Source: an uncultured Eubacteriales bacterium (GTDB taxonomy: Bacteria; Bacillota; Clostridia; Oscillospirales; CAG-272). Taken from it: a stretch of 11,001 bases of DNA. The translations under genes were made by a program, and so were the position numbers. Shown here one piece after another: positions 5,638-11,001 of this stretch. The stretch lies in the NCBI GenBank assembly GCA_934481325.1, contig CAKSPL010000023.1, positions 1-11,001 on the forward strand, in the 5' to 3' direction. Within the stretch, counting starts at the first letter, position 1. The number at the start of each line of letters is the position of its first letter. The notes below the pieces were generated by a model. It ran no database searches, was not told the DNA's origin, and worked only from the letters and a program-made list of their open reading frames with translations.

Positions 5638-5919
5638 ATGAACAGGATCAGAAGTCTGAGGGAGGATCGGGATCTGCGGCAGCTGGATGTGGCAAATGCC
5701 GTGGGGATTGATCAGCGTTCCCTTTCCAATTATGAAACGGGGAAAACAAATCCGGACAGCGAGACGGTGGTAAAGCTGGCTCGCTTTTTTGGGGTGACCT
5801 GTGACTATTTACTGGGGGCAAGTGACCACAGCTTTCAAAACCCGCGCGCGGTCATCAAAGAATTGGAAGATATAAAAGTAAAGTTGGAAAAAATAGAAAG
5901 ATATTTAGAAAATTTATAA
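5638..5919 (+). CDS. XRE/Cro-family HTH regulator with C-terminal coiled coil
   Basis: 93 residues. The HTH_3 domain covers about 1-62: RQLDVANAVGIDQRSLSNYETGKTNPDSE is the helix-turn-helix with its usual YE-G-x-x-P continuation, and CDYLLG closes the domain. The C-terminal 25 residues (IKELEDIKVKLEKIERYLENL region) form a short heptad-like coiled coil, likely for dimerisation. The ATG at 5638 has AGAAGAGG (5624-5631) six bases upstream. It is divergent from the PH-domain membrane gene and shares a 130-bp control region with it. It is longer than, and clearly different from, the XRE protein at 765-962, with recognition helices QRSLSNY versus QNTISRY. Confidence 0.93.
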   Translation: MNRIRSLREDRDLRQLDVANAVGIDQRSLSNYETGKTNPDSETVVKLARFFGVTCDYLLGASDHSFQNPRAVIKELEDIKVKLEKIERYLENL

Positions 5920-5980
5920 TCCCGTTTTAGAGAAATGTCTGCAAAAAGCCCTTTCCGGGCAAGATTGCAATTTTCAATGC

Positions 5981-6014
5981 AAAAAAGCGGCGGGATTTCC
6001 CGCCGCTTTTTTCG
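5981..6014 (+). terminator. Rho-independent terminator after the XRE gene
   Basis: A perfect 15-bp stem, AAAAAAGCGGCGGGA (5981-5995), loop TT, and its complement (5998-6012), ending in six T. Between the stop codon (5919) and this stem there is only a minor GCCC/GGGC hairpin (5948-5960). Confidence 0.93.
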
Positions 6015-6250
6015 GTGCCGCTTTTCGTATCACCTTCCCTGCCGCCTTTCCCACCGACCTTCCCCGTCGTTTTCCGCGCCGCTTCCCCTGCCGCCTTCGC
6101 CGTCTCCCGCCGCCGCTTTTTTAACCCCGCTTTTTGCGCCACTTTCGCCGCCTTTCACCGCTTTTTCGGTGCCGCTTTTCGTATACCTTCCGGGTGTCGG
6201 CTCCCCGCACCGCTTCCCCTGCCGCCTTCCGTGTCGCCTTTCCCACGCTC
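6008..6250. repeat. Pyrimidine-rich degenerate repeat tract
   Basis: About 240 bp that is almost purely C/T-rich on the plus strand, built from variants of CCGCCTTTC and CCGCTTTTT. Two longer exact repeats stand out: a 23-base block at 6008-6030 copied at 6162-6184 (spacing 154), and a 20-base block at 6079-6098 copied at 6210-6229 (spacing 131). The first copy starts in the T-run of the preceding terminator. Both strands carry open frames here, but their products are low-complexity (Lys/Gly/Ala-rich or Pro/Ser/Phe-rich) with no good ribosome binding site. I regard the stretch as non-coding. Confidence 0.7.
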
Positions 6251-6283
6251 CCGCGGATTTTTCAAAAATGTGTACCTACCCTC

Positions 6284-6312
6284 TTGACAAAACTTCTTCC
6301 TTTTTCTATAAT
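6284..6312 (+). promoter_or_regulatory. Perfect consensus promoter of the ROK operon
   Basis: TTGACA (6284-6289), a 17-bp spacer and TATAAT (6307-6312), with transcription expected near 6319. It lies 30 bases before the regulator's start codon. Confidence 0.93.
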
Positions 6313-6313
6313 T

Positions 6314-6330
6314 ATGTCAATCATTGATAT
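6314..6330. promoter_or_regulatory. Candidate ROK operator
   Basis: A 17-bp inverted repeat ATGTCAAT-C-ATTGATAT with 7 of 8 arm positions paired, centred at 6322. It falls just after the -10 box, where a bound repressor would block initiation, and directly before the ribosome binding site (AAAGGAG, 6331-6337). Binding by the ROK protein is inferred from position. Confidence 0.6.
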
Positions 6331-6342
6331 AAAGGAGAACAT

Positions 6343-7470
6343 ATGGCAAACCCGGAGCAATACAAAATACGCCTGGAAAGTCTTTGTGCCGTTTACACCG
6401 CCCTGCGGCAGACACCGCTTCTCACGCGGCGGGAGCTTTGCGATGCGCTGTCACTCAGCTGGGGCGGCATTTCCGAATTATGCGCGACACTGCTCCGATG
6501 CGGCGCAATCACGGAGCAAAAGGAGTCGCCGTCGTCCGCCCGCGGGCGCACCCCGGGTGTACTTGCCGTATCGGAGCGCGCCCGGTTTCTCGGCATCGAC
6601 ATCAACCAAATGGGCATCTCGCTGTGTCTCACGGACGGATACGGCAACGAAATCCGCCGTGAAGTGCCGAAAGCACCCATAACTACTCCGGGGGAATTGA
6701 CGGAGCGTGCCTGCCGTGCGGCGAAAGCCCTGCTCTCCGACTTGCCCCTGCCGCCGCTCGGCATCGGAGTTGCGATGCAGGGCACGCGTACCGGGAACGG
6801 CGCGTTTTGCGTTTCGTTCGGTGGGGATACGCAGACGCTGAACCCTGCGGAAGCACTCCGTGCGGCGTGCGGGATTCCCGTTACGGTGCATCACGACCCC
6901 GACTGTATGCTCTACTCCCTTCCCGTGGACAAAACACAGGAGGGACTGCTGATGGTACGGTTGGATCGCGGTGTGGGGCTTGCCGTGTGCCGGAAAGGAA
7001 AGATCCTGAACGACGGTATGTATGAATTAGGCAAGACCGTTTTCCCCGAAAACGGAAATCTGATCGGTCTGGAAGAAATCGTTGGGAATGCCGGAAAATA
7101 TGCCTTGGCAGAGGAACCCGAACGTCGGTGTGCCGGTAACGCACACCCGGATTCTGCGGAAATGATTTTTACACGGGCAGGCACCGCGCTCGGTGTCGCA
7201 TTGGGAAATCTTGCACAGCTGATTCCGGTCACCGAGATTGCCATTTGCGGAGAGCTGGTCCGCGATGCCGATCGGTTTGTGCCGGTGATTGCCCAAACCC
7301 TGCAAAAAATCCTCGGGGAAGCCGCCCCGCGCCTCTCGGTACACCGGCTCACCGATGCCGCACTCGGTGCGGCGCGTTTCGCGTGCAGCGAGTTTCCGGA
7401 ATATCTGCACAAGGCAGATGCGGATCCGCTTGCGAAAATTCTTTTTCCGTGGGAAAGTGAGGCGTTATGA
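6343..7470 (+). CDS. ROK-family transcriptional regulator, degenerate sugar-kinase domain
   Basis: 375 residues. An N-terminal winged HTH (about 10-58, LTRRELCDALSLSWGGISELCATLL) is followed by an RGRTPG linker and a ROK (actin/hexokinase-fold) domain from about residue 80. The fold is marked by FLGIDINQMGISLCLTDGYG, GIGVAMQG, RLDRGVGLAVCRKGKIL and a closing AALGAARFA. Several ROK hallmarks are altered. The zinc loop HxxxxPxGxxCxCGxxGC is missing (the sequence goes GKTVFPENGNLIGLEEI with no Cys pair), the EIGH motif reads ELGK, and the usual N-D before the catalytic region reads HHDPDC. It is therefore a regulator rather than a kinase, and its effector may not be an ordinary hexose. The start ATG 6343 follows AAAGGAG by five bases. 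It is the first gene of an operon with ygjV-like and GH2 genes, and its stop codon overlaps the next start (ATGA). Confidence 0.92.
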   Translation: MANPEQYKIRLESLCAVYTALRQTPLLTRRELCDALSLSWGGISELCATLLRCGAITEQKESPSSARGRTPGVLAVSERARFLGIDINQMGISLCLTDGYGNEIRREVPKAPITTPGELTERACRAAKALLSDLPLPPLGIGVAMQGTRTGNGAFCVSFGGDTQTLNPAEALRAACGIPVTVHHDPDCMLYSLPVDKTQEGLLMVRLDRGVGLAVCRKGKILNDGMYELGKTVFPENGNLIGLEEIVGNAGKYALAEEPERRCAGNAHPDSAEMIFTRAGTALGVALGNLAQLIPVTEIAICGELVRDADRFVPVIAQTLQKILGEAAPRLSVHRLTDAALGAARFACSEFPEYLHKADADPLAKILFPWESEAL

Positions 7471-8039
7471 TGGGAGTTGCCCTTGAAAGCCGTACCGTTT
7501 TGATTCTCGCGCAGGCAATCAGCATCCTGGGGCTTGTGCTGAACTGCCTTTCCTTTCAACAAAAAAAGAAAAAAATTCTGATTCTGTTTCAGTTTTTCGG
7601 AGCAATCCTCTTTTCCGTGCATTATTTTCTGATCGGTGCGCCGTTGGGGTTCCTGATGAATGCGGTCGGCACCGTGCGCGGGCTGGTGTTTGCCTTCACG
7701 CACCCGAAAAAATGCGGAAATCTTTTCCGCATCGGGGTCTTTCTGGCACTGTTTCTTGCGTCCTACCCCCTTGCTTTTACCCTGTTCGGAACCGAACCGA
7801 CGGCACGCAACCTGATTGTGGAAGCGCTGCCTGTGGTGGCAATGTGCCTTGCCACCGTCTCTTTCGGGTTGCCCACGGCGGCAGGAGTGCGGCGCATTAC
7901 GCTGTTTGCCTCTCCCCTCTGGATGACCTATAATATTCTGAATCGCTCCGTCGGCGGTATTCTCAGCGAATTGATCGGTTTCTGCTCGGTCATCATCGGG
8001 ATCATCCGCTACGACAGGCGGGAAAAGGAGCAAAAATGA
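7467..8039 (+). CDS. YgjV-family inner membrane protein (copy 2)
   Basis: 190 residues, with the same seven-helix pattern and internal 3+1+3 repeat as the copy at 4413-4997; the two match at roughly three of four positions by eye. The most conserved blocks are LFSVHYFLxGAPLGFLMN, VRGLVFA, EPTARNLIVE, AMCLATVSFGL and GIIRYD. There are two possible starts in the string ATGATG: 7467 (4-base overlap with the ROK stop) and 7470. GTGAGG at 7457-7462 is better spaced for 7470, which also gives the MGxAL start of the paralogue. Its 3' end overlaps the GH2 start by four bases, so translation of all three genes is probably coupled. Lying between a ROK regulator and a cytoplasmic glycosidase, it is a candidate uptake or export protein for the sugar involved (inference). 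No other transporter is visible in the operon. Confidence 0.92.
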   Translation: MMGVALESRTVLILAQAISILGLVLNCLSFQQKKKKILILFQFFGAILFSVHYFLIGAPLGFLMNAVGTVRGLVFAFTHPKKCGNLFRIGVFLALFLASYPLAFTLFGTEPTARNLIVEALPVVAMCLATVSFGLPTAAGVRRITLFASPLWMTYNILNRSVGGILSELIGFCSVIIGIIRYDRREKEQK

Positions 8040-10234
8040 AAACACAGTCCCTGTGCGGCACTTGGCAACGCCGCGTCGGCAAAGGAACATTTACCCCCGT
8101 AACGGTGCCGTTTTCGGCACTTCCGCAGGGGCATACCGAATATGTGCGCGAATTTGATACGGAAGAAACGGGCAACCGTATCTTCCTGCGTTTTGAAGGA
8201 ATTACTTACCGCGCAAAGGTCACACTGAACGGGAAACACCTCGGAGATATGCTGCCCTATGTGCCGTATGAATTTGAGGTCACCGATACGGTTTTGCCGC
8301 GCGGGAATTGTCTGCTGTTGGAGATTGAGGACATCTCCCCGCATTTCGGCCCCACGGAGGGGTGGGAAAATTACAGCGGAATCATCCGCGAGGTGTCTCT
8401 CTTGTATCGGGAAGCGGCGTGGATTGAGGATGTATTTTTTCACTGTGAGTTGCAAAACTCATACCGTGATGCCACTTATTGCGTAGAACTCACCTCTGTC
8501 GGCAATCTCCCCGCCGAGGTTATCCTCTCCTTTGACGGGCGGGAAGTTGACCGTTTTACTGCCGCCGGAAACGGAAAAACCGTAAGACACCTGCAAAACG
8601 TGCGGCTCTGGTCGCCGGAGAATCCGACGTTATATACCCTGACGGTGCGACTTTCGGGCGAAAACGGCGAATCGGACCGGCGGGAACTGCAGGTCGGGTT
8701 CCGGGAGTTTGTCTGCCGGGGGCAATCCTTTTATCTCAACGGAAAACCGACCTTTTTGCTGGGGGTCTGCAAACACGAAATGGTAGGGGAAAGCGGACAC
8801 GTGCCGAGCGCGGAAGAGACGGAAAACGACCTGCTCACCATTCGTGCGCTGGGCTGTAATTTCGTGCGGCTTGTGCATTATCCGCATCATCCGCGCGTGC
8901 TGGAAATGGCAGACCGGCTTGGGCTGTTAGTCAGTGAAGAACCGGGGCTCTGGTGGTCCGACACGGCGGACGATGACGTGGCTGCGGGCAGCCTTGAGGT
9001 ACTACGGCGAACAGTCCTTCGTGACCGCAGTCACGCATCGGTTGCTTTCTGGCTCTGCTTCAACGAATGTCGCTTTACCCCGAAATTTCTTGCCGACAGC
9101 GCGGCACTCTGCCGCGCGCTGGATCCGACCCGTCCCGTTTCGGGCGCAAACTGTATGAGCGACGAAGAAACCCTGTATTATTACGGAATCTGCGGTTTTG
9201 ATTTTTACACCATGCACCCATATGCCCCCTCCTTTGACCGTGCGGCAAAATCGGCGGAAATCCTTTGCGATAAGCCGCTGGTATTTACCGAATGGGGCGG
9301 GCGATACGTGCAGGATAACCCGGGGCTTTTGCGGAGCTTTATCGAGGAAATGCAGTTGCTTGCGCACACGCCGGACGGTGCGCCGCACCTTGCAGGGGCA
9401 TTTTTCTGGTGCTTTGCCGAAATTCACGAGGTGGGGCGCGTGCGCCACTCCTGCATCGACGGAATCCTCAAAGAGGGGCTGGTCACCATAGACCGCAAAC
9501 CCACCATGATTTTTGACGTGTTCCGCGAGGCGTGGAAAAGCGGAAAAGCCACCCGCCCCGCCTCCTCCGATTACGGCTATACCCCGCTTGCCGCAGTGGA
9601 CGGCGTTCCGCTTTGCGGGAGCGGCGGAGCGGACTTTTCCGCCGTATGCGAAAAAGCCGTGGAGAATGTGCCGGAATCCTATATCCATATGAGAAAGCGG
9701 CAAATCAAGGTGGGACCCCGCCTGCAAAAAGAAGAACAGCCGGGGCTGTATGCCGTGCCGCTGGTGGCGGCACCGGGCGCACCCGTTGTTTTCACGGGGG
9801 ACGCTATGGCAACCGCGCTCACGGTGGCAGGGCTGGTTACGGTGCCGGGTGGCTATCCCATCCGCGGTGCATACGGCGAACAGATTGCGGAAATGACCGT
9901 GTATCCGGAAGCGGGAACTCCCTTACGCGTTCCGTTGCGTAACGGAATGGAGGTTACCACCGCTTTCCGCACACTCGGCTCCTCCCGCATCCGTCCGGTG
10001 GCGCAGTGCGCCGCGCCGTTTGCCGTTTTTCACTATGACCTTAATTTTGAAGACTATCAGTTGCAGTATCTTACCCTGCCTCTCCCCGCAGGAAGCCGCG
10101 TACAGCGGGTGGAATTTACGGTTCAAGATGAAAAAGACCTTTTACTCCTCTACGGCGTTTGGGCACAGCAGCCTGACCGAAAATCCGCGCCGCAAGAACC
10201 GGACTCAAATTCCCCTTGCCATCTGCACGAATGA
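8036..10234 (+). CDS. Glycoside hydrolase family 2 protein, cytoplasmic
   Basis: 732 residues. Order: N-terminal sugar-binding jelly roll (about 5-125, with FLRFEGITYRAKVTLNGKHLG and WENYSGIIREVSL), Ig-like middle domain (about 128-220, ending NPTLYTLTV), and TIM barrel (about 225-500). The barrel has the GH2 hallmarks: SFYLNGKPTFLLGVCKHE, NFVRLVHYPHHP (usually VRxSHYP), acid/base N343-E344 (CFNEC) and nucleophile E419 in FTEWGG. About 230 further residues (500-732) form an uncharacterised C-terminal region, probably beta-sandwich. There is no signal peptide, so it acts inside the cell on a small glycoside. The family includes beta-galactosidases, glucuronidases and mannosidases; nothing here fixes the specificity, and the glucuronidase NxK motif is not evident. 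GGAAAAGGAG (8021-8030) precedes ATG 8036. It is the last gene of the ROK-YgjV-GH2 operon. Confidence 0.95.
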   Translation: MKTQSLCGTWQRRVGKGTFTPVTVPFSALPQGHTEYVREFDTEETGNRIFLRFEGITYRAKVTLNGKHLGDMLPYVPYEFEVTDTVLPRGNCLLLEIEDISPHFGPTEGWENYSGIIREVSLLYREAAWIEDVFFHCELQNSYRDATYCVELTSVGNLPAEVILSFDGREVDRFTAAGNGKTVRHLQNVRLWSPENPTLYTLTVRLSGENGESDRRELQVGFREFVCRGQSFYLNGKPTFLLGVCKHEMVGESGHVPSAEETENDLLTIRALGCNFVRLVHYPHHPRVLEMADRLGLLVSEEPGLWWSDTADDDVAAGSLEVLRRTVLRDRSHASVAFWLCFNECRFTPKFLADSAALCRALDPTRPVSGANCMSDEETLYYYGICGFDFYTMHPYAPSFDRAAKSAEILCDKPLVFTEWGGRYVQDNPGLLRSFIEEMQLLAHTPDGAPHLAGAFFWCFAEIHEVGRVRHSCIDGILKEGLVTIDRKPTMIFDVFREAWKSGKATRPASSDYGYTPLAAVDGVPLCGSGGADFSAVCEKAVENVPESYIHMRKRQIKVGPRLQKEEQPGLYAVPLVAAPGAPVVFTGDAMATALTVAGLVTVPGGYPIRGAYGEQIAEMTVYPEAGTPLRVPLRNGMEVTTAFRTLGSSRIRPVAQCAAPFAVFHYDLNFEDYQLQYLTLPLPAGSRVQRVEFTVQDEKDLLLLYGVWAQQPDRKSAPQEPDSNSPCHLHE

Positions 10235-10304
10235 CCGGGGGAAAGTAAGGGCAACCCCGATTGCGCGGTTGTTCGGGGGTGCCGGAATCCGTATCGGGAA
10301 TTGC

Positions 10305-10350
10305 AAAAAAAGCGACGGGCAAAAAGCCCGCCGCTTTTTCGTCCTTTTTC
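10305..10350. terminator. Bidirectional terminator between GH2 and the Mrr-like gene
   Basis: The stem AAAAAAAGCGACGGGC (10305-10320) pairs with GCCCGCCGCTTTTT (10326-10339) over loop AAAAA, with one A-C mismatch, and TCGTCCTTTTT follows. A wider imperfect inverted repeat (10283-10304 with 10353-10368, arms GGAAT..AATTGC) encloses it. A further hairpin (GGCAACCCCGA/TCGGGGGTGCC, 10249-10283) lies between the GH2 stop and this stem. Confidence 0.88.
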
Positions 10351-10368
10351 CGGCAATTGCCGATTCCG

Positions 10369-11001
10369 TCAGACGCCGAATATGGTAAGGTCCAACATAT
10401 AGCCGTTTTTGGTAATCTTCATTCCGTAAGCCGTTTTTTCGGCAATGCTGAAAATTTTATCCCGGTCGATCCCCACACAGTGCGGAATGGAATTCAGAAA
10501 CCGTACAGCCCCCGGATGAAACGAGGAGGTGGTGGCAAAAATCCCCCGTGTTCCGCCCTGCGCCGTCATCGCGCCGAAAAATTCCCGCACCTCCTTTTCG
10601 GTAACGGGAGCCGACTCCCTGCATTTTGCCTGCACCATCACGCGGTCACAAAAGCCAAGTCCGTCTCTCGTTTCAATGATAATGTCTACGCCGCCGTCCT
10701 CACTTCCGCCGGTCACGTCCAGGGAGAGCACCTCGCGCCCGGTCATCCGATAATGCTTTTCCAGGAGACCTGCTAAAAATTCCTCAAAAAACGCCCCGCC
10801 CCGCTCGTGCAGTCTGGCAAAAAACTCTTTTTCAAACGCCTCGCGCGGCATCGGTGCACCGTCGTTTTTCCGCGGGGGCTTTATCCGCATCCGATACACG
10901 CCGTCCTGCGCCTCAATAACCCCGGTGCGGGTCAGATCCGCCAATGCACTACCGGCAGAGGAACGAAGGATTCCGTCATCCTTTTCGGTTTTGGTCTGAT
11001 C
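10369..11001 (-). CDS. Mrr-like restriction endonuclease (N-terminus outside window)
   Basis: The frame is open from the right edge to TGA at 10371-10369, giving 210 residues without a start; the in-frame TTG at 10944 is internal. The first 40 residues (GILRSSAGSALADLTRTGVIEAQDGVYRMR) match the end of the Mrr N-terminal winged helix. The catalytic Mrr_cat domain then follows: FEEFLAGLLEKHY, a TGGSEDGGVDIII strand carrying the metal-binding Asp, then VMVQAKC as the (Q)xK half of the PD-(D/E)xK site, and VREFFGAM, GIFATTSSF, AVRFL and VGIDRDKIF. Proteins of this family cut methylated or foreign DNA. A shorter C-terminal piece (IAEKTAYGMKITKNGYMLDLTIFGV) ends it. No methyltransferase or other defence gene is in the window, but the upstream side of this gene is outside it. 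It converges with the GH2 gene. Confidence 0.9.
   Translation of the reverse strand, partial: DQTKTEKDDGILRSSAGSALADLTRTGVIEAQDGVYRMRIKPPRKNDGAPMPREAFEKEFFARLHERGGAFFEEFLAGLLEKHYRMTGREVLSLDVTGGSEDGGVDIIIETRDGLGFCDRVMVQAKCRESAPVTEKEVREFFGAMTAQGGTRGIFATTSSFHPGAVRFLNSIPHCVGIDRDKIFSIAEKTAYGMKITKNGYMLDLTIFGV

Noticed and set aside
5927..6142. Lys/Gly-rich minus-strand frame in the pyrimidine repeat tract
   Set aside because: It has a GTG start without a clear ribosome binding site and a low-complexity product that simply mirrors the repeats; it also reads across the XRE terminator.
6912..8090. 392-codon minus-strand frame opposite the ROK and YgjV genes
   Set aside because: It spans two clear plus-strand genes and a gene junction, with no domain similarity and a low-complexity product.
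9002..9727. 241-codon minus-strand frame inside the GH2 gene
   Set aside because: It lies opposite the GH2 barrel, including the conserved nucleophile region; no domain is recognised.
10944..10944. TTG start of the Mrr-like gene at 10944
   Set aside because: The frame stays open to the window edge and the upstream residues match the Mrr winged helix, so the true start is outside the window.

Overview
The window looks like chromosomal DNA of a moderately GC-rich member of the Clostridia (Bacillota), probably a gut-type Oscillospirales-like organism. The evidence is a threonine T-box leader before thrS, strong AGGAGG-type ribosome binding sites, TTGACA-17-TATAAT vegetative promoters, and a multi-domain S1 protein of the clostridial kind. 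The taxonomic call is an inference from these features.

Layout, left to right. (1) 3-725: the C-terminal end of an S1-domain RNA-binding protein, closed by a hairpin terminator that it shares with the convergent gene. (2) 765-1368: a small XRE repressor divergent from a zinc-ribbon membrane protein, with overlapping promoters across an ATACCA/TGGTAT inverted repeat. (3) 1480-4154: one consensus promoter drives a methylglyoxal-synthase-like gene whose catalytic residues are mostly lost; a Thr T-box riboswitch (specifier ACC) starts a few bases after its stop codon, followed by thrS. (4) 4155-4412: a hairpin and a short tandem-repeat spacer, then a YgjV-family membrane protein (4413-4997). (5) 5113-5919: a PH-domain membrane protein divergent from a second small XRE regulator, again with TGGTA boxes, here in a strict 30-bp register. 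(6) 5920-6342: a terminator, then about 230 bp of pyrimidine-rich degenerate repeats, then a consensus promoter. (7) 6343-10234: a tightly overlapping operon of a ROK-family regulator, a second YgjV paralogue and a cytoplasmic family 2 glycoside hydrolase. (8) 10369-11001: a convergent Mrr-like restriction endonuclease, cut by the window edge.

How the genes may work together. The ROK-YgjV-GH2 operon reads as a self-regulated sugar or glycoside module. Each gene overlaps the next by 4 bases, and the regulator gene has a near-perfect inverted repeat at its expected transcription start. YgjV proteins have no settled function. Both copies here show an internal duplication (three helices, linker helix, three helices) resembling the SWEET/PnuC layout, so a transport role is a reasonable inference. 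The MGS-like gene and thrS appear to share a promoter, with the T-box acting as an attenuator inside the operon, so that only thrS responds to uncharged tRNA-Thr. The two XRE/membrane-protein pairs share architecture and a TGGTAT half-site and may answer to related signals.

No tRNA, rRNA, CRISPR array, transposase or phage gene is visible. The most noteworthy items are the apparently inactivated MGS-like protein coupled to thrS, the two YgjV paralogues with a SWEET-like repeat (one inside a glycosidase operon), and the phased TGGTA boxes at the XRE loci.
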